DNA of 64,000 bases, from positions 62,001-126,000 of the forward strand of contig CALRTB020000006.1 in NCBI GenBank assembly GCA_943371005.1. Direction: 5' to 3'. Position 1 is the first letter of the stretch. Every line of letters starts with the position of its first letter. The notes under the pieces are model-generated. The model was given only the letters and a program-made list of their open reading frames with translations. It was not told the DNA's origin and made no database searches. Below are positions 8,857 through 17,678 of this stretch, in pieces. A program made the translations under genes and the position numbers. This DNA comes from MRBY01 sp943371005 (GTDB lineage: Bacteria; Cyanobacteriota; Cyanobacteriia; Cyanobacteriales; MRBY01).

Positions 8857-8886
8857 ATCATACGGAATTGACAGACACTCCCACAA
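8857..8886 (-). promoter_or_regulatory. Candidate psbE promoter
   Basis: On the minus strand, TTGTGG (8881-8886) and TATGAT (8857-8862) are 18 bases apart and about 60 bases upstream of the psbE ATG. The fit to a sigma-70-type promoter is fair. No start site data are available. Confidence 0.4.
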
Positions 8887-8901
8887 TAGAATGGGTTGTC
8901 C

Positions 8902-9924
8902 TTAGGCCGCTTCCGTGGATGTATCGTACCGTAAAATCACCCCCTGTTGCCCAAGGATGAAGCCTTTGTTCTCATTTAAGAAAACGACTCGGTAGAAGTT
9001 TGTCGGGATCTCCTCTAGGGCCGCGTCCCGGAACCAAGTGTCACCACCATCTTTACTCACAACGACACTGCCACTACCACCAGCAGCCCACAGTTCTGTA
9101 GGGGTGCGATAGCCAATGTGTAACAGACCGACACTGTTGCGGTACTGCGGCGTCACAGGCTCACTCCAGGCTTCAGCATTATCTGGGTTCGTATCGTCGC
9201 TAAATTGCACAACACCCCCACGGGCTAACAACCAGAGCTTATCTTCGCCGTTAAAACCCATGCTCTGGAGACGACGGGAAGAATTGCGGTTATGGGGTGT
9301 CCATTCTGTGTCCCCAGGCGACCAGGTGGAGTAAAAATTACCCCGGGCAGAAACGGCCACATATTTACCATCGGCGGAACGTTCAATGGTACGGGCAACG
9401 CCAACGGCACCTTCGACGAGGGCTTTCCAGTTTTTGCCACCGTCGGTGGTTTTGTAAATGGCTCCAAGGTCAGTGACCATTTCGGCGGTGTTCGGGCCTA
9501 GGGCAGTGATGTTATAAGGAGCACCGGGCAGTTGGCTGCTGAGGGCAATGCGACTCCAGTGCTCACCACCATCATCGGTGTGGAGCAGAATCGAAGGCCG
9601 TCCAGTAATCCAGCCTTCTTGGCCAGAGAAACTAACACCCGTAAAACTTTCTTTTTCGTCACCGAGATCAATGACTCGCTCAGCCCAGGTTTCGCCGCCA
9701 TCGGTGGTTTCAAAGAGGGTTTCTTTGGTGCCGACGAGCCAACCATGCTGGAGGTCGTCGGTAAAGGCAATATTGGCAAAGGTAGAATCGGTGTTTAAGT
9801 CGATTTCTTGCCAGGGGTTTTCGCTAATGGTCGGTGCTTGGACACAGCCGATGCACAATACCAAAACGGCGATCGCCGCAATGGCTTTTTTTAAGGGTTT
9901 TAATAGACCTAAAACTGAAGTCAT
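8902..9924 (-). CDS. ycf48: Photosystem II assembly factor Ycf48 (HCF136 homologue)
   Basis: Ycf48 is a lumenal seven-bladed propeller that binds newly made D1 and helps build and repair the photosystem II reaction centre. From ATG 9924 the protein has 340 residues. An N-terminal lipoprotein signal is visible (hydrophobic run then VLCIGC, cysteine near residue 28). Repeated BNR-like motifs follow (TTDGGETW, HTDDGGEHW, KTTDGGKNW, SKDGGDTW). ATG 9924 is preferred to 9942 because it puts the signal at the very N-terminus. rubA lies 66 bases upstream and psbEFLJ downstream, all on the same strand. Confidence 0.96.
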   Translation of the reverse strand: MTSVLGLLKPLKKAIAAIAVLVLCIGCVQAPTISENPWQEIDLNTDSTFANIAFTDDLQHGWLVGTKETLFETTDGGETWAERVIDLGDEKESFTGVSFSGQEGWITGRPSILLHTDDGGEHWSRIALSSQLPGAPYNITALGPNTAEMVTDLGAIYKTTDGGKNWKALVEGAVGVARTIERSADGKYVAVSARGNFYSTWSPGDTEWTPHNRNSSRRLQSMGFNGEDKLWLLARGGVVQFSDDTNPDNAEAWSEPVTPQYRNSVGLLHIGYRTPTELWAAGGSGSVVVSKDGGDTWFRDAALEEIPTNFYRVVFLNENKGFILGQQGVILRYDTSTEAA

Positions 9925-9990
9925 AGTGCAGTATAAAAGCAATAAAAGTAAAAATTTGAGGGTTAAGCCAAGGCTTTGTTGCCGATGTTC

Positions 9991-10338
9991 TTAGTCCAGA
10001 CCGTAGAGGCTAAGGAAAAATAGTATTGCCAAGCCCATGGCCCCAAAAATTAAGAGGTTTTTTTGGTTAGAACTGAGGTTATTAACGCCGAAACCATATT
10101 TGAGGTTTTCTTCAAAACCTGAGGGGGCATCCGCAGCACCGATATTGCGAAATTGGGCGCGATCAACATCACACACGGGACAGTTCCAGATGAGAGGTAA
10201 ATCTTCAAAGGCTGTGCCCGGTGGCGTATTGGTGCGGCTTTCTCCCTTTGCGGGGGTATAAATGTAACCGCAGCTTGGGCATTCATAACTGGCGGGAGCC
10301 TTTTCGGCGAGGGTTTTTTCTATGGGGCGATCGCTCAT
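9991..10338 (-). CDS. rubA: Membrane-anchored rubredoxin
   Basis: The 115-residue protein has a rubredoxin domain with two iron-ligand pairs, CPSCGYIYTP (near residue 19) and WNCPVCDVDRAQF (near residue 53). A linker and one C-terminal membrane span (LLIFGAMGLAILFFLSLYGL) follow. RubA is needed for stable photosystem II, and in some species photosystem I, assembly. It stands at the head of the rubA-ycf48-psbEFLJ cluster, divergent from the antiporter gene. Confidence 0.95.
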   Translation of the reverse strand: MSDRPIEKTLAEKAPASYECPSCGYIYTPAKGESRTNTPPGTAFEDLPLIWNCPVCDVDRAQFRNIGAADAPSGFEENLKYGFGVNNLSSNQKNLLIFGAMGLAILFFLSLYGLD

Positions 10339-10595
10339 CGTTCAGAGGGTATTTGACTAGCAAACCAAGGAAGTAATTATGAAAAATTATGACATAATCC
10401 GTAAACTTTCTTTAATTTATGAGTCTGGCCAGCGCGACAAAGTTCAAAGTTCGTTTTTTTGTTTAAGGCGATAAATCCAAAGCAATCACCACGGGGAAAG
10501 GCGATCGCCCTAGGGACAAATTAGGGGAGAAGCTATACTTTGATTAATTTTATGGCATTGCTGCAGATCCCTCCGGGACAAGCTAGAACGTCCGC

Positions 10596-12524
10596 ATGAC
10601 AGATTCCTTCGATCTTACGTTGCAAATTATCATCACCGTCTTCGCGGGCATCAGTGCCCAGGTATGTGGTGAGTTTTTAAAAATTCCGAGCATTGTGCTT
10701 CTCCTCATTTTTGGCATTGCCCTAGGGGGAGATGGCTTTGGGATCTTGCATCCGAGTGAATTTGGCATCGGCCTGGAGGTCTTGGTTGCCCTAGCGGTGG
10801 CCGTCATCCTCTTTGAAGGGGGTCTCAATCTCAAACTCAAAGAATTAAATGAAGTTTCCGGGAGCCTCCGTAACCTTGTCACCATCGGTACTATCATCAC
10901 TTTGGTGGGGGGAGGCCTTGCGGCCCATTACCTCGCTGAATTTCCCTGGGCGATCGCCTTTTTATATGCCTCTTTAGTCGTGGTGACAGGGCCGACAGTG
11001 GTGGGGCCGCTCCTCAAGCAAGTGGCCGTTGATCGTAAAGTGGCAACCCTCCTGGAAGGGGAAGGTGTCCTGATCGATCCCGTGGGGGCAATCCTGGCGG
11101 TGGTGGTGCTCGATACAATCTTGAACGTTGACGCAGGCTTGGGAGAAGTGGCCAGTGGTTTGGCTCTCCGTCTGGGGATCGGGGCCATTATCGGGGCGGT
11201 TGGCGGTTGGCTGATGGGCCAATTTTTGCGCGTGGCAACCTTTCTTTCTGAAGATTTAAAAAATTTGTTGGTGCTGGCGGGAATCTGGGGTCTTTTTGGC
11301 TTTGCCCAGTCGGTACGCGGGGAATCCGGCTTAATGACGGCGGTGGTGGCGGGCATTGTGCTTCGGGCCTTTTCCATCCCAGAAGAGCGGTTACTGCGGC
11401 GGTTTAAAAGTCAACTCACGGTTCTTTGTGTTTCTGTTCTGTTTATTCTGTTAGCGGCGGATCTCTCCATTGCCAGTATCTTTGCCCTGGGCTGGGGCAG
11501 CTTCTTTACAGTGGCGGTGCTGATGTTTGTGGTGCGTCCCATTAGCGTTGCCCTTTGTACGGCCAATAGCGATCTGGACTGGAAACAGAAATTTTTTGTT
11601 GCTTGGGTTGCGCCACGGGGGATTGTCTCAGCTTCGGTAGCATCCCTATTTGCGATTATTCTGACGGAAAAAGGCTTTAACGGTGGAGCTTCCATTAAGG
11701 CCTTAGTGTTTTTGACAATTCTAATGACGGTGTTTATCCAAGGCTTGTCGGCTAAATGGATTGCGCGGCAGTTAAAAATCACCTCCATTGAGGCACGGGG
11801 AGCGGTAATTGTTGGCTCTAGTCCCCTCAGTCGGCTATTGGCTCAACTGTTTCAGCAGCAGGGGGAGTCAGTGGTGATCATCGATACAGACCCCAAAGCC
11901 TGTGAGGTAGCCCGCACGGAGCAGTTGGAAGTGTACCAAAGCAGCGCCCTAGATGGGGATGTGCTAGAGGAAATTGGCATTAGTTCCATGGGAGCCTTTG
12001 TCGCCCTAACTAACAACGGGGAAGTCAACTTGGTTTTAGCCCAGCGGATCATGGAGGAATTTCATCCGCCGAGGGTGGCGGCGTTTTTTGAGCAGGGGGA
12101 ACCAGATAATACGATCGCCAATAAAAGCAAAATTAGTCAGGTCTTTGGGGGAGGCTTTTCCGTCAAAGTTTGGAATCAATATATCCTCGACCAGCAGGTC
12201 AAACTAGGGAAAACAACTATTGGCCCCAGGGACAAGAACCAGACTTTACCTTTCCAAACCCTCGTTGATGCCGGTGAATTTTTACCCTTACTCATCCGCC
12301 GCCAAGAAACCCTGATGATTGTGCGATCGCTAGAGGATCTCAAGGCCGAAGACGAATTGATTTATCTACTCCATGACCCCCGTCCCCAACTTCTAAAACG
12401 GCTTTCGGGGGGAATGCAAGCGCCGCGTCTCCTCCTAGAAACATTGCCGGAAGTGGAAAATTTACCCCGCGCCCCCCAGGCGATCGCCCCGCCGGCCCTG
12501 CCTGAGATCCCAAAGAACAGTTAA
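10596..12524 (+). CDS. Cation:proton antiporter with C-terminal TrkA-N domain
   Basis: The 642-residue protein has about a dozen hydrophobic segments over residues 1-395, typical of a CPA-type Na+/H+ exchanger (VTGPTVVGPLLKQV and EGVLIDPVGAILAVV in the transport core). A Rossmann-type nucleotide domain follows near residues 400-520 (GAVIVGSSPLSRLLAQLFQQ, VVIIDTDP), then a proline-rich tail. The family exports Na+ or K+ in exchange for protons and controls salt and pH balance. The TrkA-N domain suggests gating by NAD(H) or a related nucleotide. Several Nha-type paralogues exist in cyanobacteria and I cannot assign which one this is. Confidence 0.9.
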   Translation: MTDSFDLTLQIIITVFAGISAQVCGEFLKIPSIVLLLIFGIALGGDGFGILHPSEFGIGLEVLVALAVAVILFEGGLNLKLKELNEVSGSLRNLVTIGTIITLVGGGLAAHYLAEFPWAIAFLYASLVVVTGPTVVGPLLKQVAVDRKVATLLEGEGVLIDPVGAILAVVVLDTILNVDAGLGEVASGLALRLGIGAIIGAVGGWLMGQFLRVATFLSEDLKNLLVLAGIWGLFGFAQSVRGESGLMTAVVAGIVLRAFSIPEERLLRRFKSQLTVLCVSVLFILLAADLSIASIFALGWGSFFTVAVLMFVVRPISVALCTANSDLDWKQKFFVAWVAPRGIVSASVASLFAIILTEKGFNGGASIKALVFLTILMTVFIQGLSAKWIARQLKITSIEARGAVIVGSSPLSRLLAQLFQQQGESVVIIDTDPKACEVARTEQLEVYQSSALDGDVLEEIGISSMGAFVALTNNGEVNLVLAQRIMEEFHPPRVAAFFEQGEPDNTIANKSKISQVFGGGFSVKVWNQYILDQQVKLGKTTIGPRDKNQTLPFQTLVDAGEFLPLLIRRQETLMIVRSLEDLKAEDELIYLLHDPRPQLLKRLSGGMQAPRLLLETLPEVENLPRAPQAIAPPALPEIPKNS

Positions 12525-12573
12525 AATAGGGTCATGTTCAGCCCATAGATTGTGTGGAAATCATCGAGCAGCC

Positions 12574-12927
12574 ATGACACAAACAACTACTGCCCCCGGC
12601 ATCCAACTCACCGAAACTGCCCTCAAGCATGTCCTGATGCTCCGCGAACAACAGGGCCAAGACCTCTGGTTACGGGTGGGTGTGCGCCAGGGAGGATGTT
12701 CGGGAATGTCTTATATGATGGACTTTGATCGCCCCGACAATGTCAGTGAACATGATGAAGTATTTGAGTACGAAGGCGGTTTTAAGATCATTTGCGATCG
12801 CAAAAGCATGCTCTACCTCTATGGCCTCGTCCTGGATTACAGCAACGCAATGATTGGTGGTGGGTTCCAGTTCACCAACCCCAATGCCAACCAAACCTGT
12901 GGTTGTGGGAAATCTTTTGGGGTTTAA
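12574..12927 (+). CDS. IscA/SufA/HesB-type iron-sulfur carrier
   Basis: The 117-residue protein, read from ATG 12574, is an A-type Fe-S assembly protein. The three conserved cysteines are visible: one in VGVRQGGCSGMSY and two in the C-terminal NQTCGCGKSFGV. It would hold an iron-sulfur cluster or iron and pass it to apoproteins such as photosystem I or ferredoxins. The in-frame ATG at 12550 would add eight unconserved residues. A TPR gene follows 60 bases later on the same strand, a pairing I believe recurs in cyanobacteria. Confidence 0.93.
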   Translation: MTQTTTAPGIQLTETALKHVLMLREQQGQDLWLRVGVRQGGCSGMSYMMDFDRPDNVSEHDEVFEYEGGFKIICDRKSMLYLYGLVLDYSNAMIGGGFQFTNPNANQTCGCGKSFGV

Positions 12928-12987
12928 TAGAAAATCGCGTCTTCGCCCCCATTTGGTCGGCAAGGTGCCTGTTTTTTATGAGCCCGA

Positions 12988-13419
12988 ATGACAACTATGA
13001 CCGAATTAACCATTGAACAGCGGTTTGAAGCTGGTTTTAAGCGTTACGATGCCGGCGAGTCCCCGGATGCCCTGCTGCCAGAATTCATTGAAATCTGTCG
13101 GCTAGATCCGAAAAATGCCGCCGCCTGGAGCTGTGTGGCTTGGTTACATTTGCTCCGGGGCAAAGCAGATCTCGCCTTACCTGCTGCCCAGCGCAGTATC
13201 AAAATCGACCATCGTAACCCCCAAGCCCATGTCAACCTTGCTTTAGCACTCCTCGGTACCGGGGGAAAAGGAGTGCGCAAACATATCGAATTAGTGCAAA
13301 AGGTCATGGATTTTAGTGAAGAGGTGCGCCAAGATATTTTTGAAAATATTGAGGATGGCCTCCAGCGAAAACCGGATTGGAAAGAGTTGGCCAAGGTGAA
13401 AAACTGGCTGTCTGAGTAA
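12988..13419 (+). CDS. Small TPR protein
   Basis: The 143-residue protein has TPR-type helix pairs over residues 15-95 (ICRLDPKNAAAWSCVAWLHL, IKIDHRNPQAHVNLALALLG) and a charged C-terminal segment. It is probably soluble, as no signal or membrane span is seen. TPR proteins bind other proteins; the partner is unknown. Co-direction with the Fe-S carrier gene suggests, weakly, a role in Fe-S handling. ATG 12997 is an alternative start. Confidence 0.8.
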   Translation: MTTMTELTIEQRFEAGFKRYDAGESPDALLPEFIEICRLDPKNAAAWSCVAWLHLLRGKADLALPAAQRSIKIDHRNPQAHVNLALALLGTGGKGVRKHIELVQKVMDFSEEVRQDIFENIEDGLQRKPDWKELAKVKNWLSE

Positions 13420-13443
13420 ACAACAGTAGAGGTGATTACTGGC

Positions 13444-14310
13444 GTGAAGCATTATTTTACCGGCCTAACGGCGGATCAGTTTCGCCATCCCCTAGATAAA
13501 GAAGCCACTGCCGCCCTCCGCCGCCTACCCGGTTTGGATCTGTTGGTGCGCTCTTTTTTGGGGTCAACGGCAGAGCAGATTTTTCAGTTCAATAATCTAG
13601 CGTCGAGCGTTTTGGTGGGCGATCGCCAACTGCCCCACCTCCATCACCTCCTCCAGGAAGCCGCCCAGGTACTGGATTTGACAGCACCGGATCTCTACAT
13701 CCAGCAGAATCCTGTACCCAATGCCTATACCTTTGCCATGCGGGGCCAAAAACCCTTTATGGTGATTCACACAGCCCTAGTCGAAATCCTCACAGAAGAA
13801 GAACTCCAGGCTGTCATGGCTCACGAGCTGGGGCACCTCAAGTGTGAGCATGGCGTGTATCTTACCCTCGCAAACTTGCTGATGCTGGCCACCAATGCCC
13901 TCCCAGTATGGGGCAGCCTACTTTCCCAGTCTCTGCAAAATCAGATGTTGGCTTGGTTGCGTTGTGCGGAACTGAGTTGTGATCGCGCTGCTTTTTTGGT
14001 GAGCCAAGATCCCAAAATTATGATGTCTGTGCTGATGAAATTGGCGGGAGGCTCGCCGAGTTTGGCCCCGTTGTTGAACCTGGACGCTTTCATGGAACAA
14101 GCCAAAACCTACGAACATTTGAGTCAAAATCAGTTGGGTCAACTGTTACAGGAAAATCAGACTGCCCAACTCACCCATCCGCTACCAGTGGTGCGCGCCC
14201 AGGAAATCTGGCGGTGGGCCAGTTCCCAGGAATATTCCCTCTTGCTTCAAAGCAAAGATTCAGTTTATAATCACGAAGGTTCATCCAAGGGCGGATGGCG
14301 AAATTGGTAG
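13444..14310 (+). CDS. M48 family zinc metallopeptidase
   Basis: The protein of about 288 residues carries the zinc motif HELGHLKCEHG near residue 125 and a hydrophobic stretch after it (LTLANLLMLATNALPVWGSL), as in the HtpX/M48 peptidases that degrade membrane or envelope proteins. I chose GTG 13444 because AGAGG lies 11 bases before it; the earlier GTG at 13432 overlaps that ribosome site. The 3' end is odd: the last seven codons and the TAG stop fall inside the tRNA-Leu gene at 14289-14370, on the same strand, so coding sequence and tRNA overlap by 22 bases. The C-terminal tail SKGGWRNW is therefore partly encoded by tRNA sequence. Confidence 0.87.
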   Translation: MKHYFTGLTADQFRHPLDKEATAALRRLPGLDLLVRSFLGSTAEQIFQFNNLASSVLVGDRQLPHLHHLLQEAAQVLDLTAPDLYIQQNPVPNAYTFAMRGQKPFMVIHTALVEILTEEELQAVMAHELGHLKCEHGVYLTLANLLMLATNALPVWGSLLSQSLQNQMLAWLRCAELSCDRAAFLVSQDPKIMMSVLMKLAGGSPSLAPLLNLDAFMEQAKTYEHLSQNQLGQLLQENQTAQLTHPLPVVRAQEIWRWASSQEYSLLLQSKDSVYNHEGSSKGGWRNW

Positions 14311-14370
14311 ACGCACCACACTCAAAATGTGGCGACTTCGGTCATGGGGGTTCAAGTCCCCCTCTGCCCA
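14289..14370 (+). tRNA. tRNA-Leu (anticodon CAA)
   Basis: A class II tRNA of 82 bases. The acceptor arms GGGCGGA and TCTGCCC pair with one G-T wobble, and the discriminator is A. The anticodon stem CCACA/TGTGG holds the loop CTCAAAA, giving anticodon CAA for codon TTG. A variable arm and a T-arm with GGTTCAAGTCC follow. CCA is not encoded. The 5' 22 bases are also the 3' end of the M48 peptidase gene. Confidence 0.97.
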
Positions 14371-14392
14371 TCTGAAAAACGCTTGAAAGCAT

Positions 14393-15709
14393 CTAAATAC
14401 TGTCTGTAATGCTGCTGAAGTGAAAATTCTGCACTTTGAGGGCAGGAACGACCATGCTGCCATGGCGCTCTGGGGTGGCGATCGCCTCTACATCCCGGAG
14501 TAAATCGGGCAAAGATTGATTGAAGCGCAGATTGTAGATCGGGTAAGCGAGTTTTCCGTTTTCAATCCAGAAAGTGCCGTCGCGGGTCATGCCTGTAAAT
14601 TCGAGGGTTTGGGGATTCACCGCCTGCACATACCAAGCGCGATTGATAAAAATACCCCGCTCCGTTTGGGCGATTAAATCAGCGAGGGTCTGATCACTGC
14701 CCGTCATCACCAGGGGAAAAAGACTCCCGGTGGGTTCGTGGCCAGTTTGTTGTGCCCAGTAGCGGTCATAGCTCAGGGTTCTGGGAATCCCCTCAGTGGC
14801 GATCGCCAATTGATTACAAGGCAAACCTTGATTATCAAAGGCCCCGGTCTGTAATAGGGGATGGGCTGGATCGCGGTACAAATTTACCAACGGATGAAAA
14901 AGTTGTTCGCCGAGGGAATGCTTGGCAAAATAACTACGTCCCTCTGCGGCGGCCCGGGCCGACATGTACCACACCAGGCGAGGAATTAGGTTGGCCACCG
15001 CTCCGGCTCCCAGAACCACTGGGTAAGTACCGGGTTCAACCCTGCGGGGATTTTGCGATAGTTTTGCCCGATTCACAGTGGCCAGTACCATTTGCTCGAT
15101 AGGCAACTCGTCGATCCCCCAGGCCGTGCGACTCTGCCAACTTGAGCCATTACCAATCTTGGCCGTGTAGCTAAATTCTGTCTGGGTTTGGCGATCGCCT
15201 GCCCGCAATCCCGCCGAATTCCCTAGGGCATAAACCTTGGCACTGGTACTTAAAATGCCCGATCCATTCACCCCTGCCGCCTCGCTCCACTGGCACACCT
15301 GCTGAATTAATTCCCCCCGCTGCAAAGGCGATCGCTGAAACGTTGCTGCATCAAATTTTGCCGCCCGCTCCTCGTACACTTGTTGTGCCAAAAGCGGTAC
15401 CCATTCAGGATCTTCTGGGGCAAGTCTCGCTAAAGCTTCACTCCGTCGTAACGCGACCTGGATCTGCTCCCAGTCTTGTTCGACGGTGGTTACACTGGCG
15501 CTACGGGAGCCAAAGGAACTTGTGATCGTTATTTCAAACTGATTTTTTTGTAAATTTTGCCGAATTTGGTTCTCTCCAAATCGTCCTAGGGTGGATTCCC
15601 GTTCGGCGATCGCCACCACGACCCCATCCGATTCCGCCGCCCCAATAATTTTTTCAATCCAGTCAAAGGCCTGAGCTTGGGAAATTAATTGCGATGCCGT
15701 CGCTACCAT
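14393..15709 (-). CDS. TldD/PmbA (TldE) family protein
   Basis: The 438-residue protein fits the PmbA/TldE side of the TldD/PmbA family. It lacks the HExxxH zinc motif expected in the catalytic TldD partner, and has the expected central (EPGTYPVVLGAGAVANLI) and C-terminal (AWYVQAVNPQTLEFTGMTRDG) regions. In bacteria TldD and TldE form a heterodimeric protease that trims modified peptides and unfolded proteins. TldD is not in this window. It is convergent with tRNA-Leu, with 22 bases between, and lies downstream of the gnd terminator. Confidence 0.9.
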   Translation of the reverse strand: MVATASQLISQAQAFDWIEKIIGAAESDGVVVAIAERESTLGRFGENQIRQNLQKNQFEITITSSFGSRSASVTTVEQDWEQIQVALRRSEALARLAPEDPEWVPLLAQQVYEERAAKFDAATFQRSPLQRGELIQQVCQWSEAAGVNGSGILSTSAKVYALGNSAGLRAGDRQTQTEFSYTAKIGNGSSWQSRTAWGIDELPIEQMVLATVNRAKLSQNPRRVEPGTYPVVLGAGAVANLIPRLVWYMSARAAAEGRSYFAKHSLGEQLFHPLVNLYRDPAHPLLQTGAFDNQGLPCNQLAIATEGIPRTLSYDRYWAQQTGHEPTGSLFPLVMTGSDQTLADLIAQTERGIFINRAWYVQAVNPQTLEFTGMTRDGTFWIENGKLAYPIYNLRFNQSLPDLLRDVEAIATPERHGSMVVPALKVQNFHFSSITDSI

Positions 15710-15741
15710 GTCGAGTGCTGTCCATTGAAACTCTTTCCATT

Positions 15742-15780
15742 AAAACAACAAAAACCCTTCCACCGCAGAAGATAGAAGGG
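15742..15780 (-). terminator. Terminator downstream of gnd
   Basis: On the minus strand, CCCTTC (15775-15780) pairs with GAAGGG (15755-15760), followed by TTTTTGTTGTTTT. It lies 76 bases after the gnd stop and before the PmbA gene. Confidence 0.6.
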
Positions 15781-15856
15781 AACGTGCTTGGCGGAAACTG
15801 TCTACCTCATCTCAATGAATATCCGCCCATTGATATCTGTTGACCCAATACAGGAC

Positions 15857-17275
15857 TTACTCTGCCCAGGCCGTGTGGAAAAACTCACCCCGAGATTTAT
15901 CGGTTCGTTCGTAGGTGTGGGCACCAAAGTAATCCCGCTGGGCTTGGGTCAGATTTTGGGGTAACCGCGCCCGACGATAGCTATCAAAATAATCCAAAGA
16001 CGCACTAAAGGCCGGCACTGCAATTCCCAGCTCATTCGCCGCAAGGATCACTGTCCGCCACGCAGTTTGACGATCAATAATCGACTGCTTAAACTCCGGC
16101 GCCAGCAGCAAATTTGGTAGGTTGGGATTTTCCACATAGGCGGCCTTAATCTTGTCGAGGAAGCCTGCTCGGATAATGCAGCCGCCCTTCCAGATCCGCG
16201 CTGTTTCACCCAAATCGAGGTTATAACCATACTCCGCCGAAGCCTTGCCCAGCAGGGCCATCCCTTGGGCATAGGAACACATCTTGGAGCAATACAACGC
16301 ATCCCGCACTTGGTTAATAAAGGTTTTAATATCACCCCGATAAACCCGTTCCGGTGACGGCAACTCTAGGGAGGCGGCTTTCCGTTCGTCCTTATAGGCT
16401 GACATCACCCGGGCATTGACGGCGGCATAAATCGTCGGAATCGGCACGCCCAACTCCAAGGAGCTCACCACTGTCCAGCGTCCAGTGCCCTTTTGTCCTG
16501 CGCTGTCGAGGATCAGTTCTACCAAGGGCTGATTGGTTTCAGGGTCAATTTTTTTAAAAATGTCGGCGGTAATTTCAACTAAAAAAGAATTGAGCTCATC
16601 GGTTTGATTCCACTCGGCAAATACTTCATGGAGTTCCGTATGGTTTAGCTTTGCGGCATTTGCTAGGAGATCATAGGCTTCGGCGATCAACTGCATGTCA
16701 CCGTACTCAATGCCATTGTGCACCATTTTGACGTAGTGACCCGCACCGCCTGGCCCGATAAAGGTAACACAGGGGCCATCGTCCACCTGGGCAGCAACTT
16801 TTGTCAGGATTGGTTCGAGTTCCCTGTAAGCGGCTTCTGTACCGCCGGGCATCAGGCTGGGGCCGTTGAGGGCACCTTCTTCGCCACCACTGACTCCCAT
16901 GCCGACAAAACCTAATCCCGTGGCTTCGAGATCCTTGGTGCGGCGTTCGGTGTCTTCGTAGAGAGAGTTTCCACCATCGATGATCATATCCCCCGGTTCG
17001 AGGAGGGGTTTCAGGTCATTAATTACATAGTCAACGGGGGCACCCGCTTTGACCATCACCAAGATTTTGCGGGGCCGTTCGAGGAGTTGGACAAATTCTT
17101 CAAGGCTATAGGCGGCTTTGATGTCTTTGCCGACGGCGCGGGTCGCCATGAATTCTTCGGTTTTGCTGGCGGTGCGGTTATACACGGCAATCGGGAAGCC
17201 ATTGCGCTCAACGTTAAGGGCTAGGTTTTCGCCCATCACTGCGAGGCCGATGACGCCAAAGGTTCGTTTAGTCAT
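15857..17275 (-). CDS. gnd: 6-phosphogluconate dehydrogenase (decarboxylating)
   Basis: This 472-residue enzyme oxidises 6-phosphogluconate to ribulose 5-phosphate, CO2 and NADPH in the oxidative pentose phosphate pathway, the main NADPH source for cyanobacteria in the dark. The NADP-binding start GVIGLAVMGENLALN, the NRT segment (VYNRTASKTEEF), the active-site region MGVSGGEEGALNGPSLMPGG, the catalytic HNGIEYGDMQLI and a C-terminal YFGAHTYERTD are all present. Length is exactly as expected. It is a single gene with its own terminator. Confidence 0.98.
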   Translation of the reverse strand: MTKRTFGVIGLAVMGENLALNVERNGFPIAVYNRTASKTEEFMATRAVGKDIKAAYSLEEFVQLLERPRKILVMVKAGAPVDYVINDLKPLLEPGDMIIDGGNSLYEDTERRTKDLEATGLGFVGMGVSGGEEGALNGPSLMPGGTEAAYRELEPILTKVAAQVDDGPCVTFIGPGGAGHYVKMVHNGIEYGDMQLIAEAYDLLANAAKLNHTELHEVFAEWNQTDELNSFLVEITADIFKKIDPETNQPLVELILDSAGQKGTGRWTVVSSLELGVPIPTIYAAVNARVMSAYKDERKAASLELPSPERVYRGDIKTFINQVRDALYCSKMCSYAQGMALLGKASAEYGYNLDLGETARIWKGGCIIRAGFLDKIKAAYVENPNLPNLLLAPEFKQSIIDRQTAWRTVILAANELGIAVPAFSASLDYFDSYRRARLPQNLTQAQRDYFGAHTYERTDKSRGEFFHTAWAE

Positions 17276-17678
17276 ATTGAGTGTTGAATGTTTTTCTAAA
17301 AGTGCGAGGTCTTCTTTTCTTTTACGTTAGCGTGTGGGTCTGATCTTGCTCAGAATTTGGTCATCATTTGTCGTGTTTCTTAAACATCGATCAAGGATCT
17401 GTGAAAACTTCTTCAAATTATTGTGAGTTCGTGACGGTTTAAGGTTGATTTAAGACTTAACTATGATGGCTTTGTCTTTTTCAAAACGGCGAAAACTTTT
17501 ATTTCTCAATGCTTCAGGTTATATTTGTCTGATTTTTATTTTATCGTCGCGGCCAAGATCAATGACAGAAAATACGGAAATAAATGTCACCAAAAGGCCG
17601 ATAAAGTTGACAGATTCTATACATTATTGTTTTAAGTTGAAACAATTTTTATTGGAAAAGTTTATTGAAAAATATTTT
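17276..17678. other. AT-rich intergenic region upstream of gnd
   Basis: 403 bases between the divergently placed 5' end of gnd and the 3' end of radC. It must hold the gnd promoter. A plus-strand open frame (17463-17726, 87 codons) crosses it but overlaps the radC 3' end and shows no recognisable domain, so it is not called. No convincing hairpin or small RNA gene was seen. Confidence 0.5.

Noticed and set aside
10928..11377. 149-codon minus-strand frame inside the antiporter gene
   Set aside because: It is antisense to a well-supported gene, with low-complexity proline- and threonine-rich translation typical of a shadow frame. Other long shadow frames inside uvrC, ureC and the hox genes were dropped for the same reason.
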